From Molothrus aeneus (taxonomy: Eukaryota > Chordata > Aves > Passeriformes > Icteridae): a DNA stretch of 64,000 bases. The notes beneath the pieces are model-generated. The model ran no database searches, had not been told where the DNA came from, and saw only the letters and a program-made list of their open reading frames with translations. Shown piece by piece: positions 8,935-23,200 of this stretch. The stretch covers positions 16,014,001 to 16,078,000 of the forward strand of contig NC_089655.1 in assembly GCF_037042795.1 (NCBI RefSeq), in the 5' to 3' direction. The position numbers and the translations under genes were made by a program. How positions within the stretch are numbered: position 1 is the first letter of the stretch; each line of letters starts with the position of its first letter.

Positions 8935-11297
8935 GACTCCTTATTAACATCATTTATTAAGGACGGCATTTTAATTGCTGTGCTGTGCAATAACAATCCC
9001 GTTGTGAGGGCTGCAGTTGACGGCCAGGGCAGCCCCCAGCTCTCCCTCCCAGAGGTCCCTGTTGTGGCCAGTTCCAGTGTTAGTTGTAGCAGTCAGTGCT
9101 GGGCAGCAGTGTCAGTGCTGGGCACAGTCTTGCCCTGGAGACCCGTGCCAGGTTTGGGAGTCCTGCTGCTTCACACAGTCCATGGTGGAGGGTGGGAACC
9201 AGAACTAAGCCAGAATTCCTTCCCTCTTCTCAAAAAGTACTCAGTGCTTCTAGAAAGGGATCTGGGCAGCCTCTCAGCTGCTGTCCCATGACATTAAAGT
9301 GCTTAAAACAAAATAGGGTGGATGGAGGTGTGCTGCTGAGGCAACTCCAGGGAAGGGGGTCCCAGATCCAAACAGCAGCAGGAGGGCTTTGGTTGGGGAC
9401 AGGCAAGACCAAGGCAGACCAGCATCTGGCAGCCACAGGGCTTGCAGAGACAGAGTGAGAAGAAGAGCAGCTGCTCTTCTGGGGAAAAGCAGAAGCAAGA
9501 CACAAGCCAGTAAAAACCCCAGGGGAGCAAGTGGGGAGCTGAACCCTGCTTTCAGGACTTGGTCAGGATGCTGCAGGCAGGGGAGAGATGCAGCAGCCCA
9601 GCCCTCAGCAGCAAGGCTGCAGCCACATCTCCTGGACCCAGCCTCTTCCCCTCTCCCCAACCCTGCCACCCTCAGGGAGAGCCCACAAGTCACATCCCAG
9701 CCTCAAATCAGGGCATGTGCTGAAAGAGCCACTGCCCCTTGAGGCCTCCTGCCAGTGCATTGCTCTCTGGTCCCTCAACACCCTCCTTGCACATACACAG
9801 GCCACACCACCCTTCCTAAGACCCCACATCCCACCTGTGCTCAGGTGATGCTGCACATGCCATGGCTGAAGCATCCCCCCAAGATGCAGAGGCACCTCCT
9901 CAGCTGGGCACAGAGCTCACCTTGTCCCACTGGTTCTGACCCTGACCCCGCAGAGCTGTCACTTGTGCCAGGTGACACAAGTGCATCAGTGAGGAACCAG
10001 TCCTTGGCAGCACCCCAGTGCCAAACCCCTCTCCCCTGGGTATCCCCATTGCAATCAGGCTGCCTGACCATCCCACCACAGCTCAGCTGGGAAGCTTCAA
10101 AGCTTTGCCTGGCTCAGGGACCCTTCCTGCCCCAAGGGAAGCAGGAGATCCTGCTGGGAGAGGGGACCAGCTCCATCCAGGGGTGAGGAACCAGGAGCAG
10201 GATAGCCCTGGAGATTTTATACTGCTGAGTCCCAAGCAGATCACATGCCCCCTAAGAAGGCATTTCAAGCAGCACCTCCTTGAGGGGAGCACACAGTTAA
10301 AAATACAAACAACCATATTAAAAAAATAAAAGTCCAGCAGATTAAAAAAAAAAAAAACTAAACAGAGGACTGGGGATGCAGCTGGAGGGATGAGCCTTCA
10401 CCTGCATCCTGACAGGTCAAAGGCAGAGAGGCAGCTCCACACAAGGCAGGTTCTGGTGCCACCAGAGTGAGGTCCCATGTCATCCATAAAGGAGGACATA
10501 TCTCCCTGGTAGGACAGACAGGCAGCATGAGGAGGAAGTAGGGTCAGAAGCCTCACCATATCCCTTGGAGGCAGATTTCTATGGAGCCATGGGGATCTGC
10601 CTGCCAAAAGTCCATCAGCACATCCACTTGTGCAGCTGCTCCAGGGGCAATGTCCCTCTGCAGCACAGGGAAATCTGGCATTTTCATCATTGCCACATCC
10701 TCTGCTCTGATTCTGGAGCGAGAGCAACTGCTCTCCAGCAGTGTCCCACAGCACATTTGAGAAAGGGAGCTGTTAAATACACAACCAACCCCAAAACCCA
10801 CCCTCCCTCCATGCACACAACCCCCAGCAGCAGAAGGAGGATCACAGGACTGAGATCCAATTTCCTCCTCCAAGGAGCAGATATGACCAGAGCTTCCCAG
10901 TATACAGCTGATGAGCAGCAAGTGCTGACCCTTCAGGGCACCCTGCTCAGCTCAGAGCAGGGCACAGGGATGGACAGCACAGCCCTGCTGGGTCCAGCAT
11001 GAACAACTGCTCAGAAAAGGTCCCTGTTCTGCCTGCAGGACAGGCAGGAGCAGCTGCCTCCAAGCAGCTGCCTTTGCCCAAGCAAAGGCATCAGGGAGTG
11101 GGAGCGGTACCTGGAGCAGATCCACATGGTGGAATATGCTCCTTTCCCAGCCCAGCAGTACCGGAAAAAGAAACCCCTTCAAGACAGTGCTCCAGGCCTC
11201 CCAGCAGTCCTCATCCCCAGTCCGTGTGGCTCAGTCTCTGGTGATGAAGGCCATGCACATAAACAAACCCATGATCTGCTCCTTGGCTGCAGCGTGC
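8935..11297 (-). other. RUBCN: RUBCN 3' UTR
   Basis: This 2.3 kb stretch lies between the RUBCN stop codon and the only good minus-strand poly(A) signal downstream of it. It has no coding exon on either strand that I can support. It contains a plus-strand A-run (10344-10357) preceded by AATAAA, which may be simple sequence. Confidence 0.6.
8953..8958 (-). terminator. RUBCN: Poly(A) signal AATAAA for RUBCN
   Basis: TTTATT on the plus strand reads AATAAA on the minus strand. It is the only canonical hexamer I find between the RUBCN stop codon (11298) and the photolyase gene, so it is the likely 3' end; cleavage would fall about 15-25 bases to the left. Confidence 0.65.
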
Positions 11298-14200
11298 TCA
11301 TGTGGCTGGCCCTGGCTCTGGCTGCTGCAGCTCCCCCTCGCAGTCCGAGCTGTCGGGCTCCGGGCCCTGCCTGTCCAGCAGCTCCCTCCGGGCCTGCAGC
11401 CGCTCGCACCGGGGACAGCGGCTGCACTTGAAGCAGGACTTGTGGTAGCAGGCCTTGCACTCTGTGAGAGAGAGCATGGCTGAGTGCTGGTACAGGCTGA
11501 CAGTCTGCCTGACACTCCACACCCCGGGTCCCTCACTAGTTCATGAAGCTTTGGAAGCACAGGAGGGAGGATTTCTGCTCTGCACAAGGTCCCTCCCCAA
11601 GCTTTCCTGATACTCCAAGGAAATAGTGACTTTGCCCCAAGTTTTCTCTGGCACTGCACCTGCCAGACCAAGGCTTGCATGTTGCAGGAGCCATTTTATA
11701 CCAGTTCAGAGGCTGGTCCCAAGATGTAGGGCCATGCTTTACTCAGCCATTAATACTGGGCATTATCGAGGATGTCCCCTGAAGGGGCCTAGGGACTTCT
11801 TATCAGGCAGGAAGGGCACAGAGATAAAGCCTTCAGGCTCTCTCTGCTCTGCAAGCTCAGCTCCAGCCATCCAAGCAGGGCAGGGGAGCTGTGTGCAGGC
11901 TGCAGCCTGTCCTGTAACTGCAGCAGGAGAGAAACCAGGGCTCCCAGACACCTGCTTGCTGCAGTGACAGCCCAGCTGCCCACAGCTGCCAGGGCAGGCA
12001 GCACAGAGCGTGGTCAGGAGGGGACCTACATGCTTTACCATGCCACCAAACACTGTGACAATGATGATCTGCTGCTGTTGTAACATTGCAGACACAGGCC
12101 ATGTACACTGTCTGGCTGGCTACAGTTCTGTCCCCCTTGCCAGCACAAATGCCACTCAAACTGGAAGCAGACCTTGGTGGCCCCAGGGTCTGTCCCCTCA
12201 CTGTTTTTCCCCAGTATCTCACCTTCACATGTCCTGCACTTGTTGAGCTCAAAGGGGAAGATGATGTCGTCCTCATTCTGGCAGAACTCACAGATGAAAC
12301 CTTTGGCTTGGCACAGCTGGAAGGAAAAACAACAAGGAAAAAGCAGCTAAATGCTTATCTCCCTCCCTGGCAAGTAGGACAGAAGGTAGAGTAGAGCAGG
12401 ACAGCAGGCCACAGTGCCCTCCTCTAACCATGTGGGACAGCCCTTCCCCAGCATGGAGCACAGGAAGGCTGAATCAACCTGTGTCAGAGGCAGGGGAGAG
12501 GTAAAACAGAGTAGCAAATATCCCTTTTGTGCTGGGTAGGAGCTCTGTGAAGCAGAATTAGCATTGAATCAGTTAATTTGGTGGCTGCTCTGCACACCAA
12601 AGCCTCCCCATCAGTTATCTTTGCAGCAAAGCCTGCTCCCAAGGCTGCTCCCAAGGGTCCAGAGCCATGCAGGAGGCAGGAGAGAAGGCCTTACCATGCA
12701 CTTGTCAATGTGCTGGCTGCCTGCCTTCAGGAGCTCTGTCAGGCGAGGCATCAGGTCCCCTTTCTTGATGGCACTGAAGTCACTCAGCGAGTAGAGGTGC
12801 AAATCCTCTGTCAAGTGGCCAGGCACTGTGTCAAAGGAGTCCAGGAGGCTGCAAGGACAGAGAAACCAGAGCTCAGAGCAAAATGACTCCAGTAAGACCC
12901 CTTCCTTCTCTCCTTATGCTTTCTCTCCCCCTCCAGGCCCCCGTCTCCCCAGAGCTCAATGCACAAGCTGCAGATTCCCAGTGCAAATTGCCTGGGACAG
13001 AACCAGGACAGCAGAGCAGCCCAGCACTCACTCTTTAGCCAGCCGGCACGTCTTGAACATGTTCTTCATGTGGAAAAGCTGGATTCGCAGCAGCTGGAGA
13101 GGAAGGGGCACAAAGAATCAGGAAACAGAGCATGGTCCTTGCCCAAGCAGGTCTGCCCCATTCCCTGTGCTGCTGAAATAGCTGCTGCTCCTCAGCTGCT
13201 GCTCCCCAGCTGCTGCTCCCGTTTCCAAAGTGTTTACATCACACAGGGCAAGGTGAGCACAACCATCATCATCTGCTCCAGCAGATAAACTGAAGCCCAG
13301 CTGGATACCAGCCAGAAATTCCTGTTTGATTTTCCTATGAATTTGACATTCCTATGCCACTGAAGAAATCAGAAAAGGTGAATAGAAAGACACAGTGATG
13401 AGATTTTAAGCCTCCAAAACTGAAATATCTGCTCCTCCCCAGCTTCCCTGAAATACAGCTTACAGCTGGCTGCCATCTACTCACCCAAACTCCACTCAGG
13501 AAGGCACAGAAAGGGTCTTACCCTCACTTGGTTGAGAGCCTTCACTTTCTGGTACAGGGCAGGATTGATAGCTTGCACGTTGAAGAGTGGGTCACTCCAG
13601 ATCTTGCTCAGCAGGTCTTTGGAGAAGTTGCTCACGTAGTACTTGCTGAAGTCCCACTTGCGCAGGATGCGGCTGGGGATGACAGTCTGGGCATTCTCAT
13701 GGCAGCACTGGCAGAAGTACTTGCCCAGGTACTCGCAGTACCGCAGCCGCTTGATGTAATCTGGCCAAACGCAGGCAGACAGGCAGGGTCAGCCCAGGCA
13801 CGGCCTCTGCTGCACTGCCAACACCACTCAGCATTTCCCATAAGCAAAGAAAGTGTGCCAGAGTGCTCAGTACTGGGGTCTGCAAGCACCCTCTGACTGC
13901 AAAAGCCTTTGGGACCAATAGTCCAGTCTTGTGCAATCACATCTACCTACATATTCAGGGAAGAGCTCTGCAGCTGCAGAATTTGCTGGGAGCTTGAGGA
14001 CCCAACATAAGTCTCTGCCTTACAAGAGTCAACATCTGAAATGCCCTCTGAAGGACAAACTGACTGCTCTTTGCCTCCACCAGCTCTGTGACCCCCTAGA
14101 AGAGAAGGCTCCTCTGTGGATGGTGCACACCAACGTTCAGGCAGAGCTGGCAAAGGCAGTATAGCACTGTTCCAGGGACCTTATGCTGTGCTCTACCATT

Positions 14201-17200
14201 ACCAACTCACTCAGCACCTTCCCACTTGTTTGCAGTTCCCCACCACTCTCCAGCTCAGGTCAGGCTCCCAACACTCACCAGGATCAGTCCGGATGCCACA
14301 GCCTGCACACCGGTAATTCTGCTTGGCCACAGCCACCTTTCTCCTGCCCAGACACAGAAGAAAACATGCATGACCCAGCCCTGGTGGTACCTGGCACCAG
14401 AAGATGGGTACCAGCACAGGCCTGGGAGGTTTATGTGGACAACACACCCAAGGGAAAAAGCCCCACTATGTCCCAAAGGCACTAACCCCAGGCACTGCCT
14501 CCATCTCACCATCTCACAGTGGTGACCACCGTGAATTTACCAAGATCAGAGCAGGGAAACCCCAGCAACCAGAGGATAAGCACCCTTGGTGTGGATGGGA
14601 AAGGGATGGAAAGGGCAGGTCCCCTGAGAGCCCCCAGCCACACGGGTCCTTACGCTGGGGCCAGGTGAACATTGAAGATGATCTGTGGCCGCGGCGGGGC
14701 CCACTCCAGGTTTCCGCGCACCCGAATCCTCAGCTTGTAGATGTCAGCGTGCTCTCCATCGTCGGGAGAGATAGGCAGAGAGTCAGGGATAGGCAGCAGC
14801 TGGGAGAGGCAGGCAAGAGGGTCAGATCCCTATCTTGAAGTGCAAAGGCAGTGCACCTGGCTGGACAGCCAGAAACCTGCAACCGCAGCCCTCCAAAAAA
14901 CTGCCAGGCACCAAGCGCCCCTCCACCTGAATTGGGGGCTGAAGAAGGGCTGTCTCCCAGGGACCTGGACACTGCTGTAGGAGGCTGCATCCGTCTCCAA
15001 AGCCCAGATAAACCCCCTCCTCAAGCTCCACAAAGAGAGCACTGGGACAAGCAAAGCCCCTTCAGCAGTCCCCTGAAGCTGAGGGTTCAGGGAAGATCAA
15101 ATGCAATCAGTGAGAGGAACTCACAGCCTTACCTTCTGTGGGGCCTCATGCTCAGGGACCAGCCACTCCAATTCAGAGGCAGCTGGGAGCTGCATGCCCT
15201 CAAACTGCTTCAGCAAGCCCATGGCCACCGCCTCTGCCGAGTTTGAATTGAGGAAGGAGTGGGATCTAGACAGCAAAGGAACTGTTAGTACTGGATCGCA
15301 CAGCTGTGGCCTCCTTGCAGCCCCATGCCAGTCCCAGCTCAAGTCAAAGATCCTCCCCTCAACTCTGGTACCTTAATTCTGCACCGCTTAAAGTTAATAC
15401 ACATGATTGATTTCTGTCTTTGAAAATGTGCCCAAGCAAAGCTGGCTAATGGCACCATAACAACTGTTCAGAAGAGCGAGCTCAAAACTCAATTCACTTG
15501 GCAAAACCTATGCCTGTTCACAGGGGAAGCTGCAAAGGGTCAGCCAGTGCCTGTGTAAGTCAGAAACAACTGCTCTCCCAGTATGAACTTACCCAAGCAG
15601 TTGCCAACCATGGACACAGCTTTGTATTTCACCACACAAAGCAAAGGGGTTCCCACAGAGAGAGGGAGAGGGGGAAGGAGGACGGGAGGGATATGTACTC
15701 CAGTGCAAAACAGAAACTGATGCACATGGAAGAGCAGAGCTGGGCAGGAAAGAGAACATGGTACCAAGATGTGTCACCATGAGGCTGAAGACGTACATGG
15801 AGTCCGAGGAGAGAAAGGACTTCCTGCTGGAGTCTGGGTTCCTCTTGATATCTGCATCTGAATCACAAACAGACAAGGTGGAACAGATGGGACAGGGCCA
15901 GGGATGCACTCACTTCAAACCAAAGCTTCAAGGTAAAACTCATCAAGCTGTTCAAAAGCACGAGAACTACAGCATCAACTTCTACCAGTGGCACTGAGCA
16001 GCAAGGAGGGGTGCAGTCTAATCAGCCAGCTGTCAGAACTACCAGGGAAAGGCATGGTGGGGTGCTGTGAACAGCCTGAAGTTTGGGGGAGACAAGTGGC
16101 TGCTGGTTCAGGTCACACACACCAAGTCCTAGCAGTAACATGGCCTGAAATAGAACATACACAGAACACAGGAGCCTGGAGAGCAGGACTGCAGGGTTAG
16201 CAAGAAGGTTTAGTAGCTCTCTACACACAGTATAGATGCTGGAAGGGATTAGCAATGGGTTGCAGAGCCCTCCTCTCTATTTGACTGTAACCTGTAAGAT
16301 CAGACATTGGCCATGGCACAGTTTGTCAGTGACTGCACAGCCAGGGCTGGCAGCCTGTGCCCAGCACTGCCCAGACACAGCAGCACCCCTGCAGAGAAAG
16401 GGCCAGCAGCCATGGGGCCAGCCCTCTGCACAGGTCACAGACTCATCTACTGAGGAGGGAGAGGTCCAAGATAAGGTGCAGGACACTGCAGTCCTGCTCC
16501 CTACACCCCTCAATCAACTCCCAAAGAGCCCTGGGCTGCCCCACAGGTTGGGTGCCAGGCAGAACCCAGTGGTACCTTCATCACTCATCATTCTTTTACT
16601 CCAGCAGGTTAAACCCTAACAGGGAATCCATCTCAACAGCAGAAAACCCCTATGTCAGGACAATTCCAGTCATACAACACAGACAGAAGCAGGCAGAAAC
16701 CTGCTTCATGGCAGATAAGGCTCCCAGGAAAGGGAAGAAGGTATGTAAGGGGAAAGTACTACAGGCCAAGGCCAAAGCCACAACCTTCATCCCAGTAGGT
16801 TTGCTGTTTTGTACCTCTGGGGAGCTCTAGGAATGGCCTACAGTGACCACACTGCCCCCAAACAAAAGTCTGTAGCTTCCCCTGCCCCTGTGCCTGGCAT
16901 GGGGACGCACAGCTCAGGGTCCCTGCTCCTGTACCCCAAGCAGGCTGACTAACACAAACCTGCAGAGAGCCCACAGGTTCCCAGCCAGGCCCCAGCTGCA
17001 CACTGAGGCCAAGGGAATCAGAGCCTGTGATGCAAGGGAATCACAGCCTGAGCAAAGAGTGTCCCCTACCCCAAGCTTCTCTACAGAGAGCAGGACTGCC
17101 CTAGCAACAAAGGGAGCAAGTCCTGCTAATTTACAGACTCACACTACTGGAATTTAGCTTGGACATTTGACCTTCATTGTTTGACATCCAATGCTAAAAC

Positions 17201-20200
17201 AGGCAAAGGAAAGCATCCTTATGTTAAGGAATCCACATATCTACATAATGCAAACTGAATTCTAGCTGCAGAAAACAGGAAATTCAGGCAAACACCCTCA
17301 CTACCTTGTAGGGCACCAGCCAGACACACCTGCCATGCTCTGGTGCCTTCTGCTCTGCACAGAAAGGTCCTGCATGGTCCTAGACTACGATGGAGCACAT
17401 GGGGGCACACACAGCACAGAGTGGGCCAGGTGCTATGGGGAGGCACAGCCAGCACACTCAGGCATTGACATGGTCTCAGAGATGGCAGAGGGAGCCAGAT
17501 CTGACTCTAGGCTTTCAGGGGAACTAACACTGGGATCCTAACACTGCTCGCTTCCCAACATTAACTGCAAACACTTCCCAAATCATCATTAGCTACCCAA
17601 AACACCTCTGCTGCCAATGCTATCAAGTGGGATAGTCCCCAGGAAGTTTGTGAACAGCCCCCAAATCTAAGGACATCATCCCACACCCATGTGCCAGCCT
17701 CAGCCAGGATCACAGCCTGGTCTGTGAACACAACAGGGCTGACAGGAAAGACCTGAGCACCAGCAAACCCAGCAGGAGCAATGTGCTGGTGCTGAACACC
17801 TGACAGTGGAGATCAGCAGCAGCCCAGGAGACTGTTCCCTTGCTAAAGCAAATAGGGAGCACATGAAGGTTATTTAAACACTGCCAGCAGACCAGACCTA
17901 GTACTACTGTAAACAATAAAAACACTAAGCTGCATGTGATCCCAGTGACCAAAACCTCCAGCATGAACAAACTGCCTGTGCCCTGTCTGATGTCACTACT
18001 TCTCCCTCCAGAACTTCTTTCTAGAAGGATTCCACTCAAAGTCAAGTCTGAGCATGAAACTCAAGGAAGTCTTTGCTTCAGATCAAAGCTGTGGCATGCC
18101 AGCTCTGCCAAGTCAAGCAGGATAATGCTCTCCAAGGCACTTGGGATGGAGACCTGGTCCCCCATTGAAGAGGACTCTGCTCTCATTCAGCCCAGGCTCA
18201 ACCTTCAACATCTACAGAGCTTCACTGTCCTGTGAAGTCCTACCCCAGGCAAGACATGTCTTCACACAGCAGGCATTTTGATATATCCAAAACACTGCAT
18301 GGCAAAATGCCCTGGGGGATGGAGCCCACAGCAGAACTCCTCTGAGTCCACTCTACTCAATCCTCCACAGCTTTTCTTGCTGACATCTGGATGATACTGG
18401 AACTCATTCCCAGTTGTGAACCAGGCAGATTTGGAAGAAGTGTGCCCTGCACACACACACACACCTCGCACACACGCGCGCGTGCCAGGAGCACTGCAGG
18501 GTACCTGAGAACAAGGAAGCCATTGACACTGAGAGGCCGTTCTTGGACATTTGAATCAGGTTAGATCCATCGTTACCATCTGTATGACATGGTGATGACA
18601 AAACAGATGACTTCAGTGCTTCAGCCAGGCCAGAGAGAAAGGGCATAAAACAAGAGCAGCACTCACACAAGGAGAGCCCAGAACTGAATTCACACACTCC
18701 TCCCTGGGCTACAAAACTGAGCTCAAAACCTCACCCTCATGGACTGAAAGGAGAGGGTGCTGTCAATAGTCAGGAGACAAGAAGTTTAAAGCTGAAGACT
18801 GGACAACTCCATCTTCTTTTTAAAGTAAGAGAGATGGAGGTACTGCTGAGAAGTAAGTCATCCACTTCAGAGGATGAACAAGGCTCTGAAGGCCAGGGAT
18901 TTGGGCTGGTCTCCTCTGGGTGATAAGTGCACCACCCAAGCTGCCAGGAGCAGAGATTACAGGTATTGCAGGTCAGGATGTGACCAATACCCACCATCCC
19001 AGAGGTAAGTAGTCAGAGCTCCTTCTGCCTGGAGAGGAGAAGAGAGGATGGTAGCTCTCCCACCTCTCTAGCTGTGACCACAGTTATGTGTACCAGGAAA
19101 TGAAATGGAAACCACCTACCAGCCAGAGGCACAGAATGTTACAGGGTTACAGAAGATTTTGAAGGAAAGTCATGCCACCACATGAGGGAAACTGATTGCT
19201 CTGCTTATACATTTGTTTGGGAAAAGCCATCCTGAAGGCCAGAGGGACAGAGTCTTCTTCAGCAGGACTGACCCTAACACAACCACACCAGGAAGTCTGC
19301 TTCTATGAAAGAAGCCAAGACAGCCGTTCCCTCCTACCTTGGATCTCATACTCTTCCACATCCTCGGCAGAGCCAGAGTCAGAGAGTCGCATGGAGCCGT
19401 GGGAGCTGAACTGGGACCCACTGTCTGTTGCCACGAGACCTGCGAGGAAGGCAGCACAGCCAGGTCACCAGTGGAAGTGCTCCAAAGGGGCACTGACAGC
19501 TGTGGGAGATGGGGATAGCCAGGTATGGCCAGGAAAGGAGGGATGGAGCTCAAAGATGGAAAACACTACAGGTTCAGAATGAAATGACATTCCATTACTC
19601 AGTGCCAGCAGTGTTATCAAGGGATGGTATCTGTCACATTATGGTCTTCAATAGCAGCAGTTTCACACATCTTGGCACCACCTTGGTAGCAATTGAACTG
19701 TTTCCAAGGAACAGGCAGGAAGGCAGGCAGCTATAGGATAGGCAATGGACAGAAAACCCACATCCCACTAGCTGATGAGCCCAAAACACATCACCCACTG
19801 TCTGAGCCCAGCTCCTGGCAGGCAGGGAACAGGTGCCTGGTGCGGATCTGCTGGCGCCGAATGCGAATCTTTTGTTTAAGCTCCTGGATCTCCTTGTCAC
19901 TGTCTTCCTCCTCCTCCTCCAGCTGCCGGCTCATCATGTTGCATTTCATCAGCTCAATGGCAGCGATCAGGGACTCTGAGATGCTGAAGTGGGCGTTCTC
20001 CTGCAAGAGCAAAAGCATTCAAGGCTATGCCTTGGACAAACTAGGAAGACTTGGTAAAATTTTGCTCCCCACCTATGCCAGGAGAGAGCTTATTACTCAT
20101 AGATGGTGGCAGAAAGATGTTAATCCTTGTCAAAATATGACTCTTCTATCAGTACCTAGAAAACAAGGCCTTCTTGGGCATCAGAATACTCACAGATACA

Positions 20201-23200
20201 AATACTCAAAATACAAGAGGCATCCTACAAAGAGAATGTGCAACACATCCTCTCTGGGGGGTCAGCACACAGCCCTGAGGGGCCCTAACATGTTGCAAAG
20301 CTGCCATGTATATGACAGATGGACAGATCCCAGCTACCAGACACTACCAAGGAGCTCAGCCTTGCAGTTCTGTGCACAGCTTTACAACAGGCAGTACCAT
20401 GGCATTATCCTCCCCATGGCAGGAAGCATCCCTGAACCTGCAGTAAGATACATTCCCCGAAGCACACAAGGCTGCTGCTGCTTCCCTCACCTTCTCCAGG
20501 TCTGCACAGCTGCCAAAGTCCTGCTCAGAGAGGTAGCTGATGAGGGACTGCCCTTCAGAAGGTCTCCTGAACATCCCTTCCCCTGAGCTCAGGTACTGCC
20601 CAGAGTCTAGAAATGCAAGAGACACAGGTATGAGGGAAGAATCTGCTATCTCCGTGCCACCGAGTCCTGCCAGCACCCTGCCAGCATCCCACAAGCAGGT
20701 GCCAGCACTTGAGGACACTGCAGCCCATGGAGGAAGCTGACCAGGACTGAGTGTCCCCACTGGGGCTGGCTGTACTCACCATACTCCATGTAGAGGGAGC
20801 TGGGTGTGCTCAGTTCACTGCCTTGCGTGGAAGCAGAGACTGGCCCTCTCCCTCCACCTGGATCACCATGGGACTCTGGAAGGGAAGATGACACCAGGCA
20901 CACGTCAGTACCTCAGAGGTGCCCTGCCACTGCACAGGGTGAAATGAAAGGGGCTTGGCATCACACACACAGGCACAATGGGTGGAAATAGAGACATCTT
21001 CCTGCTCCATGCCACAGCTGAGGGCAAGCCCAGGAGGAGACAAAACTAGAAAGGCATTTCAGGCAGGAAAAGGGGAATGAAGGAGAGAAGATAATGAGAG
21101 ACATGGAACAGTCACATCCTGAGCCTTCCTCTGTCTACCCCAGAGTTGAGTTGGGGGACACAACAGGCTCCAGCAAGTACCTCTTGACAGCCCTTTCTTC
21201 CTGAGGGAGCATTCTGAGGGCAGAGTTATCCCCCAGAATAGAGAACAGGAGACACAGGGAAACATGAGCACCAAAGGATCTGTGGGGGTCCCTGCAGGGG
21301 TCCCTGCACACCAGTGTAAGGAGGCATCTGAAGGACATGCTCCTGCTCCACTGCAAGCTAGCCTCCCCACACACAGCACTGGAGCCTGGCTGCAGTGCTC
21401 AAGGTGACCTCCACAGGCTGTGGGCAGGGCTCTGCCCCTCGCACGCACTGTGGTGCAACTCCTGCCAGATTGAGCCAGTGGAGACCGCCAGGAGCTGGCC
21501 TGACCACAGACCAAGAACAGGTGGTGCTCTACAGAGAGCCACGGCCCCAGGGAGCACCTGGACAGAGTGCCTGGGTGACAGAGGACTGCTGAAGGAGACT
21601 GAAAACACCTTGCCTGAGTGGGAGGAGCATACAGCTCTGGATACAGGGCAGGTGCCAGCTGACGATCCTGAGCACAGCAGAAGGGCAACCATGTCCTTTC
21701 AACCTCCCACTCACTTTTGTTCCCAGCTTTGTGCCATAACTGATATGGCTGGAGGCCTCTGAGCCCACCAATACCAGCCTCTCCCTGTCAAGGCCATGAA
21801 GCAGCAGTCACCAGGATGGAGCCTGGGAACAACCCACCTCACAGGCTGGGAGACAAGAGACTTGTCAGGGTAGGAGGCTCTCACAGCTACTCACTGCAGC
21901 CTGAGAGGGTGCCCTGCAGCCACCTCAACACAGAAACCACCTATGGGGTTGATGCTTGGGGATGCCACATACCACATAGCCTACTGCTGAAAGGTTAAGT
22001 GAGGCAGTGCTCAGCATCATCTGTTGGAGCAGGATACAGGGCTGGACCCATCTCTCTGAACACCCATCAGCCCCAGGGAGGAGCCTTCCCAGACACAGAA
22101 CCCTCAGCACCCAGATGTGAGCTCGACAAACCCAGTGCCACTGTTCACTGGATGCAAAACAAAACAGCCCATTCTGTTGTTGAGCTGCTGACTTTTTCTG
22201 CACATGGGCCAAAGGGATGGCAGCATCCCAGCATTTCTGCTTGGGGTAAAACCTGCCCTGAGCCCAAAAGATCATCCAGAGTCTCAGCTGTGGGTACATA
22301 CACTGGAAATCAGTCAACATCAAACCTCCCTTTGCCACAGAAGATCCATGAAATAAAAGGAGAAATTAGATGTCCAAGCCCATGTTTGGTTAGCTGCCAG
22401 CCCTTATTCACTAGGTAAGGGAGGAAACCTCTCCTGGCTTCCGAGGCAGTGGGTGGAGGGAAGGGCAGGGATGCAGCTCAGAGACTTGGCGGCCAGCACT
22501 CCTAATGCCATGCAGGGGAGCTGGAAACACTTCTGGGTCTGGGCCACTGCTTCCACAAACCAAGCTGGGATCTTCAGTCAGGCCACATGCATAAACCAGA
22601 CCACACTTCAAAGCATCAGCTGGGACACAGCAAAGAAAGATTTTTTTTTTTTTTGGTTTTCTAAATGAACACTAATGGATTGATGGCAATCCTGAACTTG
22701 ATGCAATGATCACTAATGAAGGGCTGTTATACTGGCTCCCAAACCTGCCACTGGATCTTCTATTATAATGGTGATATCCCTGAGGCCTCCTGGGCAGACA
22801 AAGGAGGAGAAGGGCAGCGTTAAGGGAGAGAAAACAGAGACAGACTGGTTACTACTCAGCAAGGTCCTCCACTCCTCCAATGAAGGCAGCATCAGGACAA
22901 ACTCTCACAAACTGGTTGTCCCCTCACACCCCAGTCTCTCCATCCCCATGTACTCACTCAAGACCACAGGAGAACCCCGCAGGTTACCAGTGGGATGACA
23001 TTCTACCAGTAGGATGAGCCCAGGTCCCAGTCCCATATCCCAGCCAAGCAAGCCCAGTAAAGAACAGCTGATGCCACAGCACTGCTGCCATTTTCTAAGA
23101 TTTAGATCTAAGATCTAAATCATTTATAGATTTAGATCTAAGATCTAAAGCTGGCAACACCACTAACAGTTCCAGCCCAGGGCATTCTGGGAAGCAAAAT

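Noticed and set aside
10324..10357. AATAAA followed by an A-run, like the tail of a retrocopy
   Set aside because: There is no parent-gene-like sequence upstream and no target-site duplication that I could find; it is more likely simple sequence in the RUBCN 3' UTR.
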